The translations under genes and the position numbers were made by a program. From Methanocalculus sp. (GTDB lineage Archaea > Halobacteriota > Methanomicrobia > Methanomicrobiales > Methanocorpusculaceae), in assembly GCA_013329165.1 (NCBI GenBank), contig DUKV01000039.1, forward strand, positions 34,036-98,035: DNA of 64,000 bases, given 5' to 3'. This document shows positions 56,782-64,000 of the stretch, one piece after another. Numbering within the stretch: position 1 is the stretch's first letter; every line of letters begins with the position of its first letter. Below the pieces are notes generated by a model. It was not told the origin of the DNA. It was given only the letters and a program-made list of their open reading frames with translations, and searched no databases.

Positions 56782-58677
56782 TTATTTTTCGATATAGTAA
56801 CCTTCTTTTGGCACAAAAATCTCGAATCTTGCTCCTTTCCCCGGCTCGCCATTCTCGGTGATGGAGATTCTGGTAATGGTTAATATCTCCTGCACAAGGA
56901 AGAGTCCGTACCCGGTATTCTTCCCATAACCCTGGTCAAATATCCGTTTTTTCTCTTCATGCGGGATGCCGGGGCCGTTGTCCTCATAGGTAATCGTCAG
57001 TCCTGACCCGGTCTCCCTGCATATAATCCGGATCTGATCTGCTCCTTCTGCGTGGCGGAGGGTGTTATCGATTAAGTTTGAGAAGACCTTCTGGATCATC
57101 GGATCTGCAAGAATCCTGACTTTTGGTCCTTCATAGCTGAAATTATGGATCCCCTGTTCGCGATTCCTCTCGATCGTGCTCCAGATTGGTGTCCATACCG
57201 GCTCGCTGACGCCGAGCTGTTCATATTCGCGGGTGAAGATGATCTGCCTCTCAATTGCAGATACCGCATCAGTTACCTTATCAAGATACTGTGAGATGGA
57301 GGCGCTTACATCTATTTCACGTGTGAGATCGAGGTATCCCTGTGCGATCATGATCTTGTTTAAGATGTCGTGGCGGGTGATGCTTGAGAGGAGGTGGAGT
57401 TTATTGTTTGTCAGGCGGAGTGTCTCCTCCATCTGTTTCTTCTCGGTAATGTCACGACCAACAGACTGGTATTCCCTGATATGCCCATACTCGTTAAAAA
57501 TTGCCCGATCATTCCACTGCTGCCACCTGACTTCACCGTCGGGCATGATGATCCGGTGCTCAATGGTTCCAATGGGGTGCTCCCGTGTGAGTGATGCAAA
57601 GAACTTTTTGACCTTCTCAGAATCATCAGGATGAATCTCGGGGGAGAAGCTCTCTCCAAGGAGTTGATCCTTTGTTGTACCGAAGTATCGGGCATATGCA
57701 TCATTGACAAGGATATGCGTTCCATCCGGTCTGAACCTGCATATGAATTCGGACTGGTTTTCGATGACCGCCTGGTATCGCTGTTCACTCTCCCTGAGTG
57801 CCGTCTGTGTGGTAACGATCTCATCGAGCTGCTGGCGTATCTCTTCCTCGGTTGCCGCCAGTTGTTCATATGCTGCCTGAAGCTCCATATTCTTCTGCTG
57901 AAGTTCCAGTTCCCGCTCCCTGACTTCTGTTATGTCCCTGCCGACGGACTGGTACTCCGTGAGTTTCCCTTTCTCATCATAGATCGCCCGCGTGTTCCAG
58001 CGTTGCCAGACGATCCGTCCATCCGGCATGATCACCCGTTGTTCGTTGAATGCGGATGAGTTCTCCGGTGTCAGGGAGGAAAAGAGGCGGCTGACATTTT
58101 TTCGATCATCCGGATGAATTCGTGGCTTGAACTGGGTCCCGATGATCTCCTCATCCTGCATCCCAAAGAAGGTGCTGTATGCCTCGTTCACAAAGAGGTG
58201 GGTTCCATCGGGCCTGAACCTGCATATGAACTCGGTCTGGGCCTCGACGACATTTCTGTACCGCTCTTCACTCTCCTTAAGGGCTTTCTCTACTTTTTTC
58301 CGCTCTATCGCATACTGTATCTTATTCTGGAGCTCGGCAAACTGGGATCTCAGATCGCCTCCCTTCTGGATATAAAAATCTGCACCGTTGTTGAATGCCT
58401 CGATCACCACATCCTCCCGGCTTTTCCCAGTAAAAATGATAAAAGGTGTTTCATCGCCATTCTGCCTGAGATGTTTGAGGAACTGGATGCCGTTCATTCC
58501 GGGCATCTGGTAGTCTGAGATGATCGCATCAAATGGGTGGTTGGAGAGGATCTGTATTGCATCCACTGCGCTCTCACAGGTAGAGACGGTTAACATCGGG
58601 TTCTTCTCGAGAAAGAGCTGTCCAATTTTGAGCAGGTCGGGTTCATCATCAATATAGAGGAGTGTATGTGAAGTCAT
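56782..58677 (-). CDS. Hybrid histidine kinase: REC, two PAS domains, HATPase
   Basis: A 631-residue soluble sensor kinase. Residues 1-120 are a receiver domain (LYIDDEPDLLK, phospho-aspartate in DAIISDYQMPGMNG, lysine in IFTGKS). Two PAS domains with PAC motifs follow (about residues 140-265 and 310-440), both with FICRFRPDGTH; a coiled-coil QQKNMELQAAYEQLAATEEE lies between them. The dimerisation helix has the phospho-histidine in SITRHDILNKIMIAQGYLDL, then an HATPase with FSNLIDNTLRHAEG and YEDNGPGIPHEEKKRIFDQG. The ATG at 58677 is preferred to an upstream one. No output regulator is adjacent. Confidence 0.92.
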   Translation of the reverse strand: MTSHTLLYIDDEPDLLKIGQLFLEKNPMLTVSTCESAVDAIQILSNHPFDAIISDYQMPGMNGIQFLKHLRQNGDETPFIIFTGKSREDVVIEAFNNGADFYIQKGGDLRSQFAELQNKIQYAIERKKVEKALKESEERYRNVVEAQTEFICRFRPDGTHLFVNEAYSTFFGMQDEEIIGTQFKPRIHPDDRKNVSRLFSSLTPENSSAFNEQRVIMPDGRIVWQRWNTRAIYDEKGKLTEYQSVGRDITEVRERELELQQKNMELQAAYEQLAATEEEIRQQLDEIVTTQTALRESEQRYQAVIENQSEFICRFRPDGTHILVNDAYARYFGTTKDQLLGESFSPEIHPDDSEKVKKFFASLTREHPIGTIEHRIIMPDGEVRWQQWNDRAIFNEYGHIREYQSVGRDITEKKQMEETLRLTNNKLHLLSSITRHDILNKIMIAQGYLDLTREIDVSASISQYLDKVTDAVSAIERQIIFTREYEQLGVSEPVWTPIWSTIERNREQGIHNFSYEGPKVRILADPMIQKVFSNLIDNTLRHAEGADQIRIICRETGSGLTITYEDNGPGIPHEEKKRIFDQGYGKNTGYGLFLVQEILTITRISITENGEPGKGARFEIFVPKEGYYIEK

Positions 58678-58974
58678 GATCAGACCCTGATGAGATGCCC
58701 GATGGAAACTGAAAAATATATTCAGGTATCCCTTATGGAAAAATGTTGAGCTCATCTGGTTATGAATGTTTGCATTGGATTTTTCTAAAATATCGATGAT
58801 ATTTCTCTTGATTTCGTTATGTCATTCTCTAGGTTTTATTATTGTGTATTTAAAGATGGTTGGTTATATTTATATTATTGATTATTATGTATTATATAAA
58901 TATTTACTTCTCGGGCGGCACACCTTCATGGGGGTGTATTGTGAAAAAAGAAGAATGCCAGATATCTGATCATA
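58678..58974. other. AT-rich gap between divergent-direction neighbours
   Basis: This 297-base gap separates the start of the histidine kinase and the end of the acyl-CoA synthetase. Bases 58760-58915 are strongly AT-rich. A 67-codon open frame exists but has no recognisable coding character. The kinase promoter probably lies here. Nothing else could be identified. Confidence 0.5.
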
Positions 58975-60870
58975 TTAGTGTTTTGGATACCCCATATACA
59001 TGAGTTTTTCTTTGATCTCGTCAAGGATTGCGGGTTCATCGATAGTTGCCGGAACCGTATGGGGGATGCCATCGGCAATTTTTTTGATCGTCCCGCGCAG
59101 GATTTTTCCTGACCGTGTCTTTGGAAGGCGTTTTACAACTGCAACCTCCTTAAAAGATGCAATCGGCCCGATCTTCTGCCGTACAAGTGCAATGAGCTCA
59201 GATTTGATTGCTGTTTCTTCACGTTCCACGCCGGCCTTCAGGAGAACAAAGCCAAGCGGTATCTCTCCTTTGACCGGATCGTGCACGCCGGAGACGGCAC
59301 ATTTGGCAACATCAGGATGGGATGCGAGCACCTCCTCCATCGCGCCGGTCGAGAGCCGGTGCCCCGCCACATTGATGATATCGTCGGTCCGCCCCATGAT
59401 CCAGAGATGCCCGTCCTCATCGATGAAGCCGGCATCGGATGTCAGGTAATAGCCCGGGTATGCCGTGAAGTAGGTGGTGATAAAATCAGCATCATTTTTC
59501 CAGAGCGTGGTGAAACAACCGGGTGGAAGCGGGAGCCTGACGACGACATTCCCTGTCACTCCGGACGGGACGTTGTTGCCTTCGGTATTGAGCATCTCTA
59601 TCCTGTAGCCGGGAACCGGTTTTGTGCATGATCCGGGTTTTACCGGCAGCAGCTCAAGACCGGCGCAGTTGGCTCCGATCGCCCACCCCGTTTCTGTCTG
59701 CCACCAGTGATCGATCACCGGCACACCGAGTTTCTCTTCTGCCCAGAGCAGGGTGTCCGGATCACACCGCTCGCCTGCCAGAAAGAGTGTCCTCAGGGAT
59801 GAAAGATCGTATCTGCTGATATAGGATCCATCTGGATCCTCTTTCCTGATCGCCCGGAATGCGGTTGGGGCACAGAAGAGGACTGATACGTGATGCTCGG
59901 CAATCACCCGCCAGAAGGCTCCCGGATCCGGGGTGCCGACTGACTTTCCTTCATAGAGGATCGTCGTGCACCCATGCAGGAGCGGTCCGTATACAATATA
60001 GGAATGGCCGACGACCCAGCCGATATCGGAGGCTGCCCAGTATATTTCTCCGGGTTTCACCCCGTAGATCTGCTCCATGCTCCAGGAGAGCGCCACCAGG
60101 TGGCCGCCATTGTCCCGCACCACTCCTTTTGGTTTGCCTGTGGTGCCTGAGGTATAGAGGAGGTACAGAGGATCAGTTGCTTTCACCGGGATGCAGTCAG
60201 CGGGTTCTGCATCGATCAGCTGATCCCATGTGATATCTGAATTATCTGGTAGATTAATTGGGTACTCTTTCCGCTGGACATAGATGCATGCCGAAGGCTG
60301 GTGGGTGCAGAGGGCGAGCGCTCCGTCAAGGAGCGGCTTATAGGAGATGATCCGATCCACTTCGATTCCGCAGGATGACGTAATGATGATCTTGGGCTCT
60401 GCATCCTCGATCCGCTTTGCCAGCTCGCGGGAGGCGAACCCGCCGAACACGACCGAGTGGATGGCACCGATCCGGGCAGAGGCGAGCATTGCGATGACCG
60501 CCTCCGGGATCATCGGCATATAGATGACGATCCGATCTCCTTTCTGCACCCCAAGCTTCCGGAGGCCCCCGGCGGAGCGGGCAACGAGATCACGCAGCTC
60601 GGTATAGCTATATTTTCTGATTGTGTGTGTGACAGGGCTGTCATAGATGAGGGCTGTCCTGTCTCCCCGCCCCTCTTCGATATGGCGGTCGAGGCAATTA
60701 TAACAGGTGTTCAGCTCGCCCCCCTCAAACCAGCGATAAAAGGGTGGATCTCCGGCGCTAAGCACCTGGTCATATTCTTTTGACCAGATGATGTTTTTAG
60801 CCGCAGTTCCCCAGAACTGTTCGGGATCAGTTATCGATTCACGAAATGCCTGCTCATACTCTCCACTCAT
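58975..60870 (-). CDS. Acetyl-CoA/propionyl-CoA synthetase (AMP-forming)
   Basis: A 631-residue acyl-CoA synthetase activating acetate or propionate with ATP. The AMP-binding signature LYTSGTTGKPKGVVRDNGGH lies near residue 240, GEIYWAASDIGWVVGHSYIV and DHWWQTETGWAI follow, and the C-terminal catalytic lysine is in TRSGKILRGTIKKIADG near residue 590. The sequence around WAIGANCAGLELLPVKPGS is closer to propionate-CoA ligases (PrpE/ACSS3) than to classical Acs. Single gene without an evident operon. Confidence 0.9.
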   Translation of the reverse strand: MSGEYEQAFRESITDPEQFWGTAAKNIIWSKEYDQVLSAGDPPFYRWFEGGELNTCYNCLDRHIEEGRGDRTALIYDSPVTHTIRKYSYTELRDLVARSAGGLRKLGVQKGDRIVIYMPMIPEAVIAMLASARIGAIHSVVFGGFASRELAKRIEDAEPKIIITSSCGIEVDRIISYKPLLDGALALCTHQPSACIYVQRKEYPINLPDNSDITWDQLIDAEPADCIPVKATDPLYLLYTSGTTGKPKGVVRDNGGHLVALSWSMEQIYGVKPGEIYWAASDIGWVVGHSYIVYGPLLHGCTTILYEGKSVGTPDPGAFWRVIAEHHVSVLFCAPTAFRAIRKEDPDGSYISRYDLSSLRTLFLAGERCDPDTLLWAEEKLGVPVIDHWWQTETGWAIGANCAGLELLPVKPGSCTKPVPGYRIEMLNTEGNNVPSGVTGNVVVRLPLPPGCFTTLWKNDADFITTYFTAYPGYYLTSDAGFIDEDGHLWIMGRTDDIINVAGHRLSTGAMEEVLASHPDVAKCAVSGVHDPVKGEIPLGFVLLKAGVEREETAIKSELIALVRQKIGPIASFKEVAVVKRLPKTRSGKILRGTIKKIADGIPHTVPATIDEPAILDEIKEKLMYMGYPKH

Positions 60871-61023
60871 ACCTCTCCTCTTTCTATTGTAAAGTAAAAA
60901 CGGGGGAAAAGTTCTTATTTGTTGCTGTATTCACCGGCGGTGGAGTGGGGGAGATGGTGGTGAGGGGGGTGATGTATCCTGTAATGTGAAGAGGGTATCT
61001 GTTCACCAAATTGATTTAATCCG

Positions 61024-61467
61024 TTATAGCTGAGTCTCATATGGATTCATCACGTTTATACCGGGTATCTTCCTGAAATGTGCATCTTCGGTGTATATCG
61101 TCTGAATATGGTTTTCGAGCATTGTTGCAGCCAGCAGGGCATCCCAGAAGTGGAGCTTATGCTGTTCTTTGATCTCATGGGCATGGATGATTGTCGTTCC
61201 TGTATAGTGAACAATATTCCATCCCTGAAATGAGATTACAGAATGAATGAATCGCTGGATATCTTCTGATGGCATTGAATCTGCGACCTTCTCGGTGACA
61301 ACGACTGAGAACTCTGCAAGGTTCTGATAAGAGAGAGAATATCTTTCCTCCGATTTGAAACAGCCCGCGACAAGCTGATGAGAGATATTCCTTTTATATT
61401 CGGCATTTTCATCAAAAAGATACACAAGGATATTGGTATCGATGAGCGGTGGTGCTTCACCGGTCAT
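61024..61467 (-). CDS. vapC: PIN-domain ribonuclease toxin (VapC type)
   Basis: A 147-residue PIN domain protein. Acidic catalytic residues lie in PLIDTNILVYLFDE near the N-terminus, in SYQNLAEFSVVV, in KLHFWDALLAATM and in IYTEDAHFRKIPGI. The ATG at 61467 overlaps the end of the antitoxin gene by 11 bases, the standard coupled layout of VapBC. The target RNA is not predictable. Confidence 0.88.
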   Translation of the reverse strand: MTGEAPPLIDTNILVYLFDENAEYKRNISHQLVAGCFKSEERYSLSYQNLAEFSVVVTEKVADSMPSEDIQRFIHSVISFQGWNIVHYTGTTIIHAHEIKEQHKLHFWDALLAATMLENHIQTIYTEDAHFRKIPGINVMNPYETQL

Positions 61468-61696
61468 AGAGATCCTTCCTGTTGCTATATCTCTTCTCTC
61501 CAAACCGGTATGTCTTCCTGATGAGATCCAATGCATCCTGTGCAATGGCTTCCTGTGTCTTTTCGTGAATCCAGAGTTTCATCGCATCGGTTGCGGCCTC
61601 ACCCAGGTATCCTTTCCGCTCCCCAATAACCTTTTTTGCTGTGCTCCGAAAGCGCCGCTCCGTTTCATCATCGATGCTGAGTGTGATCGTTCCCAT
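61457..61696 (-). CDS. vapB: VapB-type antitoxin
   Basis: A 79-residue protein with an N-terminal MGTITLSIDDETERRFRSTA, which resembles the ribbon-helix-helix DNA-binding fold of antitoxins, and a charged C-terminal tail (KTYRFGEKRYSNRKDLYDR) suited to wrap the toxin. It directly precedes and overlaps the PIN-domain gene. It probably represses its own promoter. Confidence 0.82.
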   Translation of the reverse strand: MGTITLSIDDETERRFRSTAKKVIGERKGYLGEAATDAMKLWIHEKTQEAIAQDALDLIRKTYRFGEKRYSNRKDLYDR

Positions 61697-61719
61697 GAAT
61701 GTAAGTATATCTCAAACTT

Positions 61720-61730
61720 ATTTAAATATT
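61720..61730 (-). promoter_or_regulatory. TATA box of vapBC
   Basis: AATATTTAAAT on the minus strand lies 24-34 bases before the vapB start codon. The spacing implies a leaderless message, common for archaeal toxin-antitoxin operons. Confidence 0.45.
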
Positions 61731-61823
61731 CTGTATATGTATGTTTATGTGTGTTTATGATGGAGTCATCTCTTATTCTGCCACTCCTATCTGTTTCTGC
61801 TTACAGCTCCCGGGACTCATTAT

Positions 61824-62363
61824 TTATTCAATCCTCCTCGCCCGCATCTCCGTATAGATCTCCCCGATCCTGCCCCAGCACGCTTCCCCATGGTATTTCC
61901 AGTCCCTTGCCGAGAGGCCTGAGGTAGATGGAGCGATAAATACAGAACTCTCCCCGATCATCCCAGATTGTATGCCATATCCGATATCTCTTCTCTTTAA
62001 GGCGTTTCTGGCGGCTTCTTTCCCATTAAAGACGATTAAGCGGGGTGCATATTCGAGCATTTTCTGCACGAAACTCCCGGTGTCGTACTCTGATTTTGTC
62101 AGGGATCTGTCTGATCCCGATTCAGTCTTGTTCAGATCGGTAAGCCCGATTCCGTATTCCAGAACAATCCTGCAGTCTTCTATGGAACCGGGGATTACAA
62201 TCTCTCTGCCGGTTTCTCTGCCGGTTATCCGGGAGAACTGCGGCCAGAATTTATTTCCCGGCCCGCAATAGTAACACCCCTTCTCTGCTGACTTCCTGCT
62301 GACGGCAGATCCGCAAAAGACGATTAAAAGGTTATGGGCTAAGATATCTTCGAGAATGTGCAT
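61824..62363 (-). CDS. Mug/TDG-like uracil-DNA glycosylase superfamily protein
   Basis: A 179-residue protein with the fold pattern of mismatch-specific (Mug) glycosylases: LLIVFCGSAVSRKSAEKGCY, YCGPGNKFWPQFSRI, LEYGIGLTDLNK, PRLIVFNGKEAARNAL and VFIAPSTSGLSARDW. The position of the catalytic asparagine in the classic GINPG motif reads GSAVS here, so activity may depend on other residues as in divergent families, or be lost. It also contains a small in-frame repeat (TGRETGRE) that echoes the repeats upstream of it. Confidence 0.78.
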   Translation of the reverse strand: MHILEDILAHNLLIVFCGSAVSRKSAEKGCYYCGPGNKFWPQFSRITGRETGREIVIPGSIEDCRIVLEYGIGLTDLNKTESGSDRSLTKSEYDTGSFVQKMLEYAPRLIVFNGKEAARNALKRRDIGYGIQSGMIGESSVFIAPSTSGLSARDWKYHGEACWGRIGEIYTEMRARRIE

Positions 62364-62383
62364 GCCCTGCCTCCAACCCTTCC

Positions 62384-62461
62384 TGTAATCATAGCTGTAA
62401 ACTCACTATCTGTAACCTTCCTGCTTGTAACTCTCCCTGTAAACCTGCCAGTAACCCTATT
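62384..62461 (-). repeat. Short in-phase repeats upstream of the glycosylase
   Basis: On the plus strand the unit TGTAA (once AGTAA) recurs at 62384, 62396, 62411, 62426, 62438 and 62450, with spacings 12, 15, 15, 12 and 12, all multiples of three. Read on the minus strand this gives RVTGRFTGRVTSRKVT-like codons. The repeats fill the gap between the restriction gene stop and the glycosylase start. Confidence 0.7.
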
Positions 62462-64000
62462 GAGCAATCTCTTCCTCCACGATCCTGATCTCCTCTTCGG
62501 TGAGCCCGTAGAGTTCGTACACTTCTTTATCAATCTCAGCATCTATCGCCTCGATCTGCCGCTTCATCAGCTCGCGGGCATGCGCCTCACGCACTCCGCT
62601 CACCTTGTTATTCAGGTCAAGTATCCGCTCGACAAGGGCAACAATCCGATCGTGCCGGGCAACGTCATCGGGGTTGGAGGGATCGATGGTGCGGATAGGG
62701 AGTAATTCAACATATTGAGAGAAAAACCGGAGGTAGCCTCCGCGATACACAGCTGCCATATTGCGATAATAGAAGTTTATCAGGTTAGAGTTGAGGATTC
62801 CAAGTAAGTATGTGTCGTACTTAAACAGATTATAGCATGTATTCGCATTATAGAACCCTCCATCACGATCAATAGTGAATTGTGGTCTTTCAGCAAGGTC
62901 GGGGAACATAATTTTTTGGTTTTCAAAGGATTGATAATAATCGCATCCCCTTAACTCCCACCAATACTCACCTTTGTCCCATCTCTTCTCAGCATCCTTC
63001 TGAAAAGGTTTGAGATAAGAGGCAATAGCCGGATATTCATTTTCCATCCATTTCCATTTACTCTGATATTTCTCACCCTTTTGATTTGAAAAGCCTTTTT
63101 CAAAGAGAATCAGAAATTGCTTCTTTTCAAGAGGTTGATACCGTTTCACATCTCTTCCTGCCAAAAACGGCTTGATTATCTCCTCACTCTTCGGATCTTC
63201 GGTAATCAGCCGTTCCCGGATCTCTGCATCGATGACGAATGCCTTATTCAAGCCGGTAAGAATACCCCGATATATCTTCCCCTGAACGTACTCTCCAAGT
63301 GGAACTCCCACCTGCCTGAGTTTGTTAAGCAACTCCTGCACCCCGCCATCGGCAAGCGACCATCCGCCATCGTCCAGTTCATCCTGATTGACCTGATACT
63401 GGTTCTCTTCAATATATGTGGCGAGATCGGGGAAGTCCAGATTATGTACCTGCGTTGCATTGAAGGTGGAGTCTCCATTACCTGATTGAAGCGTGATGAT
63501 GCAGGGGTAGGTGGTTGCGTTCGTGAAGACGGGGAGATCCCCAAAGTCCACAATCTCCTCGATCTGCTTTGTCTTCAGCCATTGCCGGAGGGGTTTTCCA
63601 TAGTTTGCCCGCATCCACTTGTTTGCAACAATATAGGAGAACCTGCCCCTCTTACCGAGAAGAGAGATGCCTTTCTCGATGAAATATGCATAGAGATCCG
63701 CTGTTCCTGCATAGACGGCATACTGGTTCTTGAAGTAATCTTTCTGCCCTTTGAGCAGTTCCTGCCTCACATACGGCGGATTGCCGATCACTGCATCGAA
63801 TCCGCCCCTCCGCATAATCTCGGGGAACTCACGTTTCCAGTCAAAGGGGTTGATCTGTCGGATTTCTTCATCCGTGAGTGCCGTCTGGGTGTCTTTCTGG
63901 ATCGTGGTGTAGATATCGGGACCAATAAGCGAATTACCGCATTTGATGTTCATATGGAGGGAGGGGAGTGCCCGTTCTGCAAAGAGTTTCAGCTGTTTTG
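62457..64000 (-). CDS. Type IIG restriction-modification enzyme, C-terminal part (runs off window)
   Basis: At least 514 codons; the frame remains open to the right edge (KLFAERALPSLHMNIKCGNS), so the N-terminus lies outside. The adenine methyltransferase motif IV NPPY is in FDAVIGNPPYVRQELL, with NIKCGNSLIGPDIY typical of the Eco57I-like N6-adenine methylases. The following FSYIVANKWMRANYGKPLRQW and the C-terminal half from EYVQGKIYRGILTGLNKAFV resemble TaqI-type target recognition. Such enzymes combine DNA cleavage and methylation in one chain; the nuclease domain would be in the missing part. Ends at TAG next to short repeats. Confidence 0.88.
   Translation of the reverse strand, partial: KQLKLFAERALPSLHMNIKCGNSLIGPDIYTTIQKDTQTALTDEEIRQINPFDWKREFPEIMRRGGFDAVIGNPPYVRQELLKGQKDYFKNQYAVYAGTADLYAYFIEKGISLLGKRGRFSYIVANKWMRANYGKPLRQWLKTKQIEEIVDFGDLPVFTNATTYPCIITLQSGNGDSTFNATQVHNLDFPDLATYIEENQYQVNQDELDDGGWSLADGGVQELLNKLRQVGVPLGEYVQGKIYRGILTGLNKAFVIDAEIRERLITEDPKSEEIIKPFLAGRDVKRYQPLEKKQFLILFEKGFSNQKGEKYQSKWKWMENEYPAIASYLKPFQKDAEKRWDKGEYWWELRGCDYYQSFENQKIMFPDLAERPQFTIDRDGGFYNANTCYNLFKYDTYLLGILNSNLINFYYRNMAAVYRGGYLRFFSQYVELLPIRTIDPSNPDDVARHDRIVALVERILDLNNKVSGVREAHARELMKRQIEAIDAEIDKEVYELYGLTEEEIRIVEEEIAQ

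Noticed and set aside
58766..58969. A 67-codon hydrophobic frame in the AT-rich gap
   Set aside because: Composition follows the AT-rich DNA, no ribosome-binding site and no family resemblance.

Overview
The window is a chromosomal segment of a methanogenic euryarchaeon, most likely of the order Methanomicrobiales. The evidence is a B''/B' split and A'/A'' split RNA polymerase, archaeal L30e and NusA, anaerobic cobalamin synthesis genes, an F420H2:NADP oxidoreductase, an FrhB-type F420 protein, a geranylgeranyl reductase with its ferredoxin, archaeal CCA-adding enzyme, and AT-rich TATA elements in front of several genes. The genus cannot be fixed from this sequence. Gene density is high, many neighbours overlap by 1-17 bases, and all three stop codons, including TAG, are used normally.

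Layout. 1-2.1 kb (minus): cobalamin operon cbiT-cbiL-cbiF-cbiG, the last gene cut by the window edge. 2.2-11.2 kb: ferredoxin plus geranylgeranyl reductase, TrkA-type protein, RNase HII, an intramembrane metalloprotease, a frameshifted acetyltransferase, an SPFH/NfeD pair, a DUF89 phosphatase, tRNA-Pro, a Roadblock plus response-regulator pair and a PsiE-type membrane protein. 11.4-19.9 kb: tRNA-Lys, then rpoH-rpoB''-rpoB'-rpoA'-rpoA''-rpl30e-nusA. 20-27.9 kb: fdhD, a PP-loop/cysteine-desulfurase fusion, class III ribonucleotide reductase with a glutaredoxin-like partner, and thpR-cca. 28.1-30.9 kb: a 915-residue protein of 18 TPR units joined to a TFB (TFIIB) core domain. 30.9-38.7 kb: a nitrogen assimilation block with an FrhB-like protein and three-piece glutamate synthase, glnA, and amt-glnK behind an exact NrpR-type operator.

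38.7-48 kb: TauE permease, TPR/HEAT protein, a radical SAM/SPASM enzyme, an HdeD-like membrane protein, bacterial-type groES-groEL, a decayed flavodoxin region, two PEBP proteins and an RNase HI-TrmO fusion. 48-60.9 kb: Mrp/NBP35 ATPase, F420H2:NADP oxidoreductase, a second FMN glutamate-synthase-like protein, a transglutaminase-like lipoprotein, a second giant TPR protein with an acidic linker, a RibD-C reductase interrupted by an amber codon, a REC-PAS-PAS histidine kinase, and acetyl/propionyl-CoA synthetase. 61-64 kb: an accessory end with a VapBC pair, a Mug-like glycosylase, short in-phase repeats and the C-terminal part of a type IIG restriction-modification enzyme.

The strongest candidate for something undescribed is the TPR-TFB fusion: it keeps both cyclin folds, including the DNA-contacting second one, but lacks the zinc ribbon and B-reader. 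Three other unusual architectures are the PP-loop/desulfurase fusion, the RNase HI-TrmO fusion and an NrdD with no recognisable glycyl-radical motif. Several genes are broken (acetyltransferase, flavodoxin, RibD-like), which suggests either ongoing decay or residual sequence error.
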